Source: Pseudomonas sp. GR 6-02
GTDB taxonomy: Bacteria; Pseudomonadota; Gammaproteobacteria; Pseudomonadales; Pseudomonadaceae
Reading direction: 5' to 3'
NCBI RefSeq assembly: GCF_001655615.1
Contig: NZ_CP011567.1
Location: 2,179,001 to 2,243,000, forward strand
DNA length: 64,000 nt
Shown here: positions 29,241-37,467 of the stretch, piece by piece
How positions within the stretch are numbered: position 1 is the stretch's first letter
Layout of the letters: each line of letters starts with the position of its first letter
Translations under genes and position numbers: made by a program
Notes under the pieces: generated by a model
What the model was told of the DNA's origin: nothing
Seen by the model: the letters and a program-made list of their open reading frames with translations, nothing else
Database searches by the model: none

Positions 29241-30050
29241 ATGTCACTTTTTCACTACACCGATGCTGCAGCGGTACTGTCAATTATCAGAAATAAAAAG
29301 ATTTGGCTTACCGACATACGCTTTATGAATGATTCGGATGAGGCGTTAGATGGTGCGAGATATATAGAAAAAGAAATTCAGGGCCTAATTAAGTCAGGTG
29401 ATGTTGTTACTGATCAGGCATTATTTCACTTGCAAGATTTTACAATTGAGACTGTGAACGAATGGCTTGCTGAGCAGCATGCTTTTATTGGTTCATTTAG
29501 TACTATAGAAGATCATTTGGTTCAGTGGCGCTCATATGGAAATTATGCTGTTGAGTTTCATGAGACTCTGAAAGAGGATCTCGCACCAGTGCTGGTGTGT
29601 ATCTATAATATTGAAACAAAGTTGCAGTTGGCCAAAAATCTGGTGGCTGACGCGCGGGAGGCAATCACAGAGGAGTTGATGAAGTATGATGACGTAGATG
29701 GGTATAAAATTGCTAAGGCTCTTTGGAGTTTAGGTGATGCTGTAAATCTATTCAAGCATCCAAGTTTTATAGAGGAAAATGAGATGAGAATCTGTCGATT
29801 GGAATCGGCGCATTCGAAACTTATTAAGTATCGTGTGCGTGGTGGGATTGTGGTCCCATACCTTGAGGTCGGTTTTGAATCTCACCATGTTAAAGCTGTA
29901 CATATTGGTCCTATGAAAAATCAAGATCTCGCTGTTGCGTCGATGAGGTTATTTATTAATAATTTTGAAATGGAGAACGAGAATAGAGATCCTTGGAATG
30001 ACTTTAGAATTAAGGTCCATCCGTCCTTGATTCCATATCGAGAGCTATGA
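29241..30050 (+). CDS. DUF2971 family protein
   Basis: A 269-residue protein with the DUF2971 layout: FHYTDAAAVLSIIRNKKIWLTDIRF-MND at the start, SFSTIEDHLVQWRSYGN in the middle, and FIEENEMRICR plus VKAVHIGP near the end. The family is common in mobile elements and its biochemistry is not established. The His/Tyr-Trp-Gly ordering resembles ADP-ribosyl-type folds, which is only a suggestion. It is a single gene, AT-rich (about 42% G+C by eye), with convergent neighbour at 30111. Start ATG 29241 has GAGG nearby. Confidence 0.8.
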   Translation: MSLFHYTDAAAVLSIIRNKKIWLTDIRFMNDSDEALDGARYIEKEIQGLIKSGDVVTDQALFHLQDFTIETVNEWLAEQHAFIGSFSTIEDHLVQWRSYGNYAVEFHETLKEDLAPVLVCIYNIETKLQLAKNLVADAREAITEELMKYDDVDGYKIAKALWSLGDAVNLFKHPSFIEENEMRICRLESAHSKLIKYRVRGGIVVPYLEVGFESHHVKAVHIGPMKNQDLAVASMRLFINNFEMENENRDPWNDFRIKVHPSLIPYREL

Positions 30051-30110
30051 GAATGGTAGTTCGATTTTAGGTGCGGCTAGGGTGTGGAGCCTCGTGAGGT
30101 GATACTTAGC

Positions 30111-30845
30111 TCATGCAAGTGTCTCAAGGGCGTATACAGCTACCGATAGCAAAATGATGGGTAGAAATCCGACTACCCAAGCAAGTATTCTTGAGTGAGC
30201 ATATACTGAGATCATGCCATGGCTGCTATTGATAGATGCTCGATACATCGCTAACCCAACTATAAATAATAGTCCGAGTGTTTTATGTGGGTGTTTCGAC
30301 GATAGCTCGTTAAAGAATCCGGAAAGATTGCCATTTGAAAGCCATAGACTGTAATCGATTCCCTTCATCAGTAAGCCTATCCATAAGCCCCAAGCCGCCG
30401 TTGTGACGATAAAGTATAAAAGCGAGATTGGCATGCACTTAAAGTCTAGCTTTTGGCATATGGAGACGGCGGCTGTGTGGTAGCCCCAGCGCAATATTGC
30501 AATCGTATAAATGCTGAGTGTAGTGGCAACTAGGGCCGCCAATCCAACCCACCCTTGCGTACTGTGCAAATGGTCCCAAATATCACCCTGACTTATCCCT
30601 GTAATAATTCGCTCGCTTTCTCTTTTTCCGAGCCATTGGTACATCGAAAGAGCTGTAGACTGCCAAAGGGTTGCCACAAATATTGGTAGAGTCATCAACC
30701 CCTTCAATCGTGTATAAAGAGGGCGGTCAGTCCCTTTTGAAAAGTGCAAAGGACGCGCAAAAATCGGGATAAAAAACAGCATCACATAACGTAAGACGGG
30801 CAGGTCCCGAAGACGCCGCCAGGATCGCATGACGATTGTGCTCAT
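30111..30845 (-). CDS. Hypothetical membrane protein, 244 residues
   Basis: No family is recognised. About five hydrophobic segments are visible: YVMLFFIPIF (20-30), MTLPIFVATLWQST (50-66), VGLAALVATTLSIYTIAIL (98-118), ISLLYFIVTTAAWGLWIGLL (139-158) and the C-terminal WVVGFLPIILLSVAVYAL (222-239). The N terminus is basic (RSWRRLRDL), giving a cytoplasmic start. It is convergent with the DUF2971 gene and divergent from the HEPN-motif gene at 31040. In a defence setting it could be a membrane effector, but nothing in the sequence proves this. Confidence 0.6.
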   Translation of the reverse strand: MSTIVMRSWRRLRDLPVLRYVMLFFIPIFARPLHFSKGTDRPLYTRLKGLMTLPIFVATLWQSTALSMYQWLGKRESERIITGISQGDIWDHLHSTQGWVGLAALVATTLSIYTIAILRWGYHTAAVSICQKLDFKCMPISLLYFIVTTAAWGLWIGLLMKGIDYSLWLSNGNLSGFFNELSSKHPHKTLGLLFIVGLAMYRASINSSHGMISVYAHSRILAWVVGFLPIILLSVAVYALETLA

Positions 30846-31039
30846 ATTGATACGTCACCAGTTATTCAGTTGGCGGCATATTGCCATCTAAACGGTAGCC
30901 TTGGTAGCCTACAGGGTTGTTTTTGTTGTTTTTGTTGTATTCGTTTTAATCACTTCAGTAGCCGCTTTGACCGCTATCTGGGGTGTAACGACAGGCGTAA
31001 AGTGATAGCCCAAGTGGGTAGATTTTCCAGGAGATCTTC

Positions 31040-32422
31040 ATGGTTGGTAGTGAAAAACTGATCGACGCGATGCACGAAGGGAACCTAGAGTTGCACTGCG
31101 TTTCCGTTTCCATTTTTCAAAAGTGTGATGGCGGTCTTTGTCTCGAAGGCTACGGTGTCCTTAAAGTTAATCAAGTTGGGACTATCTATCTTGAGTTTAT
31201 TTGTTTGGAGGTTAAAAGTAAGTCTGCTTCCATGGTGACGGGATTTCATGAGTCTTTCCCAGATGACCCATTTGACAAAAGCCAAAAATTATATCTTGAG
31301 GCAACGACTCTGAGTGGTGATCAGACATTTGCCGAAGAATTTTCGCTGCGTATTAGTGTGTTCGATAGGCTGGCGCCGTATAGGCTTCATGTGTTTCTCC
31401 ATGAAATCTATTTTGTAGAAGACAACAAAAGGCATATTGATTCGAAAGGGTATATGTATTTCGAGTTTATGGAAAAGTCTCGAATTCCAGCGAATAAAAT
31501 GAATACTGAGTCAAGTAGCTATGGGGAGGAGTCTCACAATTTTAATGAGTCGGAGATTCAATTTGAAAATGTTGCGGTCAATATTGTAGATAGAAACGAA
31601 AGAATCCAGGTGCGAGTGAGGGGGGAGTTCGAAGCTGATCAGCTTTATCAGTCGTTGCTGTTTTATATTGGATTGACGTCAGGGATAATGCCACAACCTT
31701 ATTGCTTGATAAAGCGCGTAGGCAGCGTAACAGTTACATATTTCAAAACCATACGCACTGGCTTAAGGGGAAAAGCCATCCCAGCGCCCATTACTGACGC
31801 AGTGTGCGGCGAGGGTTTTCCTGCTTGTCATTACGAAATTTTGGCATCAATGCTGAGAGTTAAGAGTAATAACTCTTTGCATTTTAATAGTGCGTATAGT
31901 CAATGGCAGCGAGTCTGGCATTCATTCCAATCTGAAAACAACATCGCTATTCTTACCCTTGGAGTGGCCGTTGAGGGGTTGCTCAACGACGTATTCATTC
32001 CTGAGTTGAAGCGTACCAGCGCTGATCGAGAATTAGAAAAAGCTAAAACTGCTTTGATTGACGGAATTGGCAAGCTAGATGCACGAGGCGATCACATACA
32101 GACGTTGATTTCGAGTGTAGAACGTTGGGGTAATATACATTCGGCGAAGGCCCTGACGATGCTTGTCGAAAAGGGCTTAATATTGCAGGCTGAAAAGAAA
32201 GCATGGAGCGAATTACGAAACTCGGCTGCGCACCCGGTATTTAAGGAAAACAATGAGGCGAGTGAGCTCAAGGATCGAGAGCGAATTTCTAATACTCTCA
32301 CATTGTTCTATCGTTTGGTGTTTAACGTATTTGGATACGATGGTCCTATGTACGAGTTCCGAGTTAATGCAAAACCTGAGTTATTCAAAAGAAAGTATGT
32401 GCAGGTGCTGGATCAAGACTGA
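31040..32422 (+). CDS. Unknown 460-residue protein with C-terminal HEPN-like RNase motif
   Basis: The N-terminal 240 residues are beta-rich with a duplicated look (LHCVSVSIFQKCDGGLCLEGYG, VRVRGEFEADQLYQSLLFYIGL). The C-terminal 160 residues are helical with IAILTLGVAVEGLLND (302-317) and the motif R393-N-S-A-A-H398 in SELRNSAAHPV. That R-x4-H site and the preceding helix are the core of HEPN ribonucleases. The layout, a beta-rich recognition half joined to a HEPN half, resembles single-gene anti-phage proteins such as ApeA, but I cannot confirm homology. It stands alone, divergent from a membrane protein; AT-rich. Confidence 0.6.
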   Translation: MVGSEKLIDAMHEGNLELHCVSVSIFQKCDGGLCLEGYGVLKVNQVGTIYLEFICLEVKSKSASMVTGFHESFPDDPFDKSQKLYLEATTLSGDQTFAEEFSLRISVFDRLAPYRLHVFLHEIYFVEDNKRHIDSKGYMYFEFMEKSRIPANKMNTESSSYGEESHNFNESEIQFENVAVNIVDRNERIQVRVRGEFEADQLYQSLLFYIGLTSGIMPQPYCLIKRVGSVTVTYFKTIRTGLRGKAIPAPITDAVCGEGFPACHYEILASMLRVKSNNSLHFNSAYSQWQRVWHSFQSENNIAILTLGVAVEGLLNDVFIPELKRTSADRELEKAKTALIDGIGKLDARGDHIQTLISSVERWGNIHSAKALTMLVEKGLILQAEKKAWSELRNSAAHPVFKENNEASELKDRERISNTLTLFYRLVFNVFGYDGPMYEFRVNAKPELFKRKYVQVLDQD

Positions 32423-32566
32423 TCGCCATAAATTCGGTCCATATTGCGAATAGGTAGAGTGTTCATGGATCGCATAAGGAAAATAGCGCTCTGCCAAAAT
32501 ATTCTATTTCATGCCATATGAGCTTTTTTTAGATTCCTCAAATGAGCCCTGCTGCCCATGTAATTC

Positions 32567-32576
32567 GGGGGGGGGG
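32567..32576 (+). repeat. Homopolymer tract of ten G upstream of the HNH-like gene
   Basis: A run of ten guanines lies 100 bases before the start of the next gene, in the 254-base gap 32423-32676. Such tracts change length by slipped-strand copying. It is outside any open frame I trust, so an effect on promoter spacing is the possible role. Confidence 0.6.
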
Positions 32577-32676
32577 TAAGGACGCTATTCAAATTACACC
32601 CTCTGGTGCAGATGGCAGTTGTGCAGACATTCAGTCGAGTGTAAGAATTTCAGCTAATTGGCGGTAGGAGTCGTTT

Positions 32677-33999
32677 GTGACTGATCATGATGGGGTTTCG
32701 GAAGGCAAAAAATCGCTGATTCAGAAAGGCCCTAAGTACGCCCTGGCGGCATGGGCCAAGCAGAATGAGCTTTCACTGGAAACTATCCAAGAACGAAAAG
32801 AAATTGCCCTAAGGTTGGCAATTGAAGGGATTGCTGATGGCTCGATAGATTCGCTTGATGGCGTCGAATCACCGTTGTCGCGAAAAATTCAAGCGCATCA
32901 TGGAATTGATTTATTTGAGATGAATCGCAACTGGGTCGAAACAGCACAGTCTTGGAAGTGCCCTTGCTGTGGTCGAGGGAAATTTGAAATCTCCAGAGTT
33001 GGTAGTAAAGGGCAGATCTTAGCGAAACTAGTTGAGCATCACGATCATATGGCTGATGCACTAAAAGCTGCGTTCAATAAGGTATTTGTGGTGAGTGGTA
33101 CGGATAAGCCTACGAGTACCGGCTTAGCACTTGTTGAGCGAATGGCACCTGCGTTTTCGTCCTACCCTCCGGTTCTCATTTGCGAAGATTGTAATAACGC
33201 AGATGCTGCTGCAAAGAAAGTTATCTCGAGTGCTGGACGTAAGATCGAGTGGCAGTCGTTTTCTATTGGACAAATTCGCCGTTTTATCATCATCCAGGAA
33301 CACGTTCCACATAGTATAGATGTAGCCAAGGTGACAGAGCTCTGGGGACTGGTTCGCCCCGCTTACGTTGCGCGAATGAACCTTGTATACGAAGTGGCCA
33401 AGGCAGCGGTTTTGCAAGATTATTGGTATGAGAGATATCAAGGTGAAACAATGGCTGTACCTACTCTGTCCAATGGATTTCAGCAATACAACGGATTGGA
33501 GTTTGTTAGTGGCGAGGCGCTCCTTCATGAGATGGCGAAAAGCACTGTTAAGCACTTGTCAAACTACAGTCGGTGGCGCACGGAAGTACAGCGTTCGGGA
33601 GATAAGCCTCCCCCAAACTTCTTAGTGATTATAGAATCGCTGCCAGGATGTGCTCGAATGTGGGCAGAGCTTAAGGATACATGGCAATGCCCGATATGTG
33701 AGCGTTCTAAGTATAAAGTTGTGAGTTATAAAAAAGGAAAGATTAGCTTTCATACTCACTTGCCGACCAAGTATAGCGCAGCTTGGAAATCTCAAGGGCA
33801 TATTTGCATGGGGTGCTTCAATGTTGTGGCGGCTATGAAACGAGAGCTGGAGAAAGGTCACGGCATAAAAGTAGGGTTCACATTCGACTGTATTACGCCT
33901 GATGAGCTACGCGCCATCATCCACGCGAGGCCTCATTCCCCGCCCTTGGTGGATGCGGAAATGGCGAAGGTGCTGATAAGCAAGTGGCAGTTGCGATAA
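32677..33999 (+). CDS. Unknown 440-residue protein with duplicated HNH-like zinc modules
   Basis: Two similar zinc-binding modules are visible. Module 1 (residues 93-180) has C95-P-C-C98, then H121-H-D-H124, then C169-E-D-C172-N-N-A-D, the Cys4 plus D-H order of HNH nucleases of the endonuclease VII/McrA kind. Module 2 (336-385) has W-Q-C338-P-I-C341, H359-T-H361 and C377-M-G-C380-F-N but lacks the Asp-His pair, so it looks structural. The segments WKCPCCGRGKFE and WQCPICERSKYK align directly. Between them is a helical region. No known family is recognised. Start is GTG 32668 or ATG-like GTG 32677; GGTAGGAG precedes it. Confidence 0.6.
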   Translation: MTDHDGVSEGKKSLIQKGPKYALAAWAKQNELSLETIQERKEIALRLAIEGIADGSIDSLDGVESPLSRKIQAHHGIDLFEMNRNWVETAQSWKCPCCGRGKFEISRVGSKGQILAKLVEHHDHMADALKAAFNKVFVVSGTDKPTSTGLALVERMAPAFSSYPPVLICEDCNNADAAAKKVISSAGRKIEWQSFSIGQIRRFIIIQEHVPHSIDVAKVTELWGLVRPAYVARMNLVYEVAKAAVLQDYWYERYQGETMAVPTLSNGFQQYNGLEFVSGEALLHEMAKSTVKHLSNYSRWRTEVQRSGDKPPPNFLVIIESLPGCARMWAELKDTWQCPICERSKYKVVSYKKGKISFHTHLPTKYSAAWKSQGHICMGCFNVVAAMKRELEKGHGIKVGFTFDCITPDELRAIIHARPHSPPLVDAEMAKVLISKWQLR

Positions 34000-34296
34000 G
34001 TGTGCCTGCGAAACTTGATTTAATTAGTTTGGATTGTGAAGCAAGGTTTGCGGCACTTGCTAGGAGCCCAGCCAAACGCTGGGTCTCCTTGAGATTGGAG
34101 GTCGGCTGCCAGGCCCACTCTGAAGGCCGAACGCCGCAGATGGATGTCGGACGGTTAGTCCGGTATGTCAGGGATTGGATAGACTCTCGTGTGAAAGATA
34201 CCCCTGACAAAAGTGCTCTTCAACTTCACTGCTTAAATTTTGCTACAGCAATGTTTTTCTTTGGCTTATGTATATGAAATATAAAGAAAATTTAAT
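34000..34296. other. Right end of the element without a supported gene
   Basis: Short open frames exist on both strands (about 97 codons each), but neither has a good start, a known motif or convincing codon use. An inverted repeat around CCGGACTAACCGTCCGACATCC is weak. The last 60 bases are very AT-rich. I see nothing functional besides the nearby att core. Confidence 0.4.
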
Positions 34297-34389
34297 TTAG
34301 TCGATTCGATCCATCATCGGCGCCACGCTAAAGCGTCTAGACACTGTAGAGCTTGAATTTACTGAGTATGTAGCTGATTTCTGTACCAT
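34297..34389 (-). pseudogene. dusA: Displaced 5' end of dusA (30 codons)
   Basis: Reading leftward from ATG 34389, the frame encodes VQKSATYSVNSSSTVSRRF, then SVAPMMD, then R-I-D and a stop. The SRRFSVAPMMD part matches the live DusA at residues 17-27. Beyond the 15-base core the sequence is element DNA. This is the dusA start that was in use before the element arrived, cut off from the body of the gene 10 kb away. Confidence 0.85.
34309..34323. other. Attachment site core, right (attR)
   Basis: Same 15 bases as 24398-24412 (ATCCATCATCGGCGC), in direct orientation. The following bases differ by one (CAC versus AAC) before diverging. Confidence 0.88.
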
Positions 34390-34481
34390 TTCGCTCTACG
34401 TGTTCAAAGCCGGTTTTAGGGGGTAAATGGCGTTTTGAGGGGCGTTGATACAATGTACCAACCCCTTTAACAATTGTACCA
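34382..34481. promoter_or_regulatory. Three TGTACCA repeats upstream of the integrase remnant
   Basis: TGTACCA occurs at 34382-34388, 34454-34460 and 34475-34481. Their placement between the displaced dusA start and the int remnant copies the TGTAGCAA set next to the intact integrase, so they probably are that recombinase's arm or operator sites. Confidence 0.5.
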
Positions 34482-34488
34482 GTTGACT

Positions 34489-34677
34489 ATGGCCACGATC
34501 AGAGCACGCAAGCGCACCGACGGCGGCACCAGTTACACGGCACAGATACGCCTGTTCCGATATTGTCAGGCAAGATTAAGCTCAGGCCCGACATCTAACG
34601 TGACTCAACCGAACGTGCCTCAGTCGGCTTCGTCTCTTTTCGCGCGCCATGCCAGCGCCAGTGATAAACGTGACTAG
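34489..34677 (+). pseudogene. Remnant of a second dusA-type integrase (first ~24 codons)
   Basis: From ATG 34489 the frame reads ATIRARKRTDGGTSYTAQIRL, which aligns residue for residue with the start of the intact integrase (KRTDGGTSYTAQIRL versus KRKDGSAAYTAQIRI). Homology stops abruptly near 34560, and unrelated sequence runs to a stop at 34677. The core-binding and catalytic domains are gone. Its position beside a dusA start shows that an older element occupied this site and was largely deleted. Confidence 0.8.
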
Positions 34678-37154
34678 CGCCAATGGCGTAAAGCCGATGT
34701 ATCCAATGCTTGCCACGCTTCGGAGTGGCAAAGTTGATCCTTCGTCAGCCAGAGTCCTGCGTGCGGGCACACGGACTCGGCGGGGAGTGCCAGCAGGTCG
34801 CTCAACTTCATTGCGCTGATTGAGCCTCGGTCTCTTTCATCCTCGGCTTCCCAGTCGCGCAGAAATAGACGCACCTTCAAGACATTGGCATTAAAACCTT
34901 CAAACTGTGGTCGATTGTGGAGCCACTGAGGTGAATGCCTCAAGGTTCGCTCCTGGACATCCAGCAGCAAGATCTGCCATGCCAAGCGACCTCCGTGGTC
35001 ATCGTCGACGTTGGTATGGAGTCGAGTCAGCGCGAGATAACGTGCATCCTCGGACCAGATCATCGAGGGCGCGAGATGGCTGATGGCGCAACCGGACGCC
35101 GTCAGCAAATGCCCGCCCAGGCGTGGGCTCTGGACGCGTAGCCAACTGTCGGCGTATTCGGTTTCACAACCGAACAACCACGCGGCATCTTTATCCATCG
35201 GTGCTGGCTGGACAAAGTTTCCATCGGCGATTGCAGACTGTGGCTGTTGAACCAGGCGCCAATCGGGGAGGGCGCTCAGGCCTTGTTGGCTGACATTGAG
35301 CTCACACCACTCGTAGTAAAGCCGCGAGTCCTGTCGATACTGGCAAAACGCAGCGGCATCGTCCGCCTCGGGTGGCGATTGATCAAAGCGCTGCAATGGA
35401 CTGCTTTGCCGATCCTGATCCAGGCGACCTCGAATCACTGCCAGGCTCAGTCTCGGCCCACGAAAGTCCAACAATCGTGCGACCAACAGAGGAGGGCTGT
35501 TCATCAATTGTCGTTCCTGTGCGTCGACCACCACCACGTGACCTGCTGTGGCGGGCGGCAGGGCGAACGGTATTAATGCGATGTAACGTCCAGTGTCTGA
35601 AACTCGATGATCGAGCAGCCAAACGCCCGGTAACTCCCAGCCCCCAATCCTGCAGGTATAACCCCCGAGCCCCAGGCTGTTGTCTTGCCGCCAGCTAAAT
35701 TGAGCCCGCGTATCATCAGTCAATGGTGCCGACTCGACCATCGTCGCGCCTCGCTGTCCATCACCCAACAGAGGCACGGCCAACCGCACGCGAGTCAGGT
35801 GCCGCTGCGCAACCTGCACCCGGCCGTTCGGATCATGGCCCACCTGAGACTCACAGTCGCTGTGTATGCTGTACAAGCCATAACCATAGCGACCGCGATC
35901 AGGCTGCGGGTAGTCGAAGTAAGACGATAGCCGCAGGTAATGGTCATCCAGCTCCAGGGGGACGCTCCAACCCACGGAAGGTTCGCTGTCGGCGGATAGC
36001 CACGGACAAGGCAATGCTTGCCAGCCGCGGTCTACGTGCCAGAGCCAGTATTCGAGGGCTTGCGGTTGCTCATCATCCATCCGTGCATGGCAAGCGAACG
36101 AGCGACTATCGTGATTCCAGATGATTGAGGTATCAGCCCTGATCAGCAACGAAGTGGGCTCACCGTTTATGCTCACGCGGTATTCCGGGCTCATCAGCGG
36201 GGCGCAAGGCTGTGGCAATTCACGCAGGCTGGCCGGCAGCGCCAGACAGGCGTCCAAACTTTGCTGACCATCGGGAGACGTATGCCGGAACGCGTCGAGC
36301 GCAAGGTTTTTTTGCCAGTCACCAGGCTCAACCCAAAGGTCAATAACGGGCACCAGGCTAACCTTTTCAGCCGTCGTCAGCAGTTGCTCCAGGCTGATCT
36401 CCCGTGCGCCGTTGTCGACCAGAGGACTGTAACGCCCACTCAGGATGCCGTCGTTAAAGGCATCCAGTTCCCAAAATTCATCACACGAACACTGGTAAAG
36501 CTGACGCAACTGTCGATCCAGAATCACCAACCCCCAGGCTTGGCGCGAGGGTAAAGGCGCGGCGAAATAACGTCCGTCGTTCGAGAAGCGAGCCGACGAC
36601 CCAAGGCCCTGGAGCAGCACCCCATCGGGAAACAGGTAATCGCACAGGACGGGCCCGCCCATGGCGATTTCGCTGTAGTTGAACACCCTGATGGGCTCGC
36701 CCTCGGGAGTTTGCTGCGGTTCGTCCCCACCCCAGGCACTGGCGCCGCCTGAAGACTGACCAGGCGATAGCGGTGACGACTTGGCCTGTGTTTTATCGAC
36801 CAGGCCAAAACGTCTTTCCAAGTGACTGACGCAAGCCAGCCCGAAGAACATCACAGCCGCTGCCCCCGCAATATCCCAGTACGCCGGCAAAGCCCTGCCC
36901 AGATTAAAACCCAGGCCTAGTGCGGCAGAGGTCATGAGCCGTGCAGCCCCTCGGCCGGTTCGTTGCCAACCGGCCCGCGCGGTCAGCCACATTAAGGCAG
37001 TACAACCCAGTACCACACCGAGTGCCCATAACAGCGGTAGTACCGCCACGAGGAAAATCGGGATCAACAGTACGGCGATTTGCCAAAGTAGATCGAGCAA
37101 TAATCGAGGCAGGCTTTTTTCGTCAGTACGTTGATCCGAAGAGTGAGTCACCAT
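34674..37154 (-). CDS. Large membrane-anchored hypothetical protein, 826 residues
   Basis: No family is recognised. Three hydrophobic segments lie in the first 125 residues (LLWQIAVLLIPIFLVAVLPLLWALGVV region, ALGLGFNLG, AGAAAVMFFGLACV). A Ser/Gly/Pro linker and about 670 residues rich in beta strands and aromatic residues follow. Recurrent segments such as SNDGRYFAAPLP, WNHDSRSFACHA, VSDTGRYIALIP and SEDARYLALTRL look like blades of a beta propeller: each is S/N-x-D-x-R-Y/F-hydrophobic. A sensor or binding propeller held at the membrane is my inference. It ends at the integrase remnant, so it may be element or chromosomal DNA. Confidence 0.6.
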   Translation of the reverse strand: MVTHSSDQRTDEKSLPRLLLDLLWQIAVLLIPIFLVAVLPLLWALGVVLGCTALMWLTARAGWQRTGRGAARLMTSAALGLGFNLGRALPAYWDIAGAAAVMFFGLACVSHLERRFGLVDKTQAKSSPLSPGQSSGGASAWGGDEPQQTPEGEPIRVFNYSEIAMGGPVLCDYLFPDGVLLQGLGSSARFSNDGRYFAAPLPSRQAWGLVILDRQLRQLYQCSCDEFWELDAFNDGILSGRYSPLVDNGAREISLEQLLTTAEKVSLVPVIDLWVEPGDWQKNLALDAFRHTSPDGQQSLDACLALPASLRELPQPCAPLMSPEYRVSINGEPTSLLIRADTSIIWNHDSRSFACHARMDDEQPQALEYWLWHVDRGWQALPCPWLSADSEPSVGWSVPLELDDHYLRLSSYFDYPQPDRGRYGYGLYSIHSDCESQVGHDPNGRVQVAQRHLTRVRLAVPLLGDGQRGATMVESAPLTDDTRAQFSWRQDNSLGLGGYTCRIGGWELPGVWLLDHRVSDTGRYIALIPFALPPATAGHVVVVDAQERQLMNSPPLLVARLLDFRGPRLSLAVIRGRLDQDRQSSPLQRFDQSPPEADDAAAFCQYRQDSRLYYEWCELNVSQQGLSALPDWRLVQQPQSAIADGNFVQPAPMDKDAAWLFGCETEYADSWLRVQSPRLGGHLLTASGCAISHLAPSMIWSEDARYLALTRLHTNVDDDHGGRLAWQILLLDVQERTLRHSPQWLHNRPQFEGFNANVLKVRLFLRDWEAEDERDRGSISAMKLSDLLALPAESVCPHAGLWLTKDQLCHSEAWQALDTSALRHWR

Positions 37155-37467
37155 TACCTCGAGAATAAATGGGCGATTTCAAATAAGCGTGTTTGCGTAA
37201 AAGAGAGATGCTGAGTTACCAACGACCAGCCTGACCGAGGCTGGGAGGTGGGGAGTTTATCAGGATTGGGCTTGCGGGGCTCAGGTGAGTCTAGCGGAGG
37301 TAGTTGAGAGCGAGTGAAAACAGGAACGGAAGGGGTTGAGTGACTTGCAACAAAGAGCCATCGATATACGGACACCCCTGTAAGTTAATACGTGGTGTTC
37401 GCGTAATTACTTAGTGAGGTCAGTACTAAGTAGTAGCTAATTTTTTAACGTATGAGGCGAGCTCCAA
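37155..37467. other. Intergenic region, nothing recognised
   Basis: 313 bases between the 826-residue protein gene and the hemerythrin gene. I see no gene and no clear hairpin. The promoter of the large gene should lie near 37160-37250. Confidence 0.4.

Larger units (their letters stand above)
24398..34323. mobile_element. Integrated genetic element in the 5' end of dusA (9.9 kb)
   Basis: The element is bounded by an identical 15-base core inside dusA codons at 24398-24412 and 34309-34323. A tyrosine integrase sits beside the left core and is divergent from dusA, as in known dusA-targeting islands. The cargo is clearly AT-richer than the flanks and includes a PrtN-like activator, a broken DUF2303 gene, and several proteins with nuclease or defence-type motifs. 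No structural phage genes or conjugation genes are present, so it is a non-self-transmissible island or satellite. The exact crossover inside the 15 bases cannot be told. Confidence 0.9.

Noticed and set aside
33917..34277. Short open frames on both strands at the right end of the element
   Set aside because: They have poor starts and no known pattern, and one overlaps the preceding gene. Treated as non-coding.
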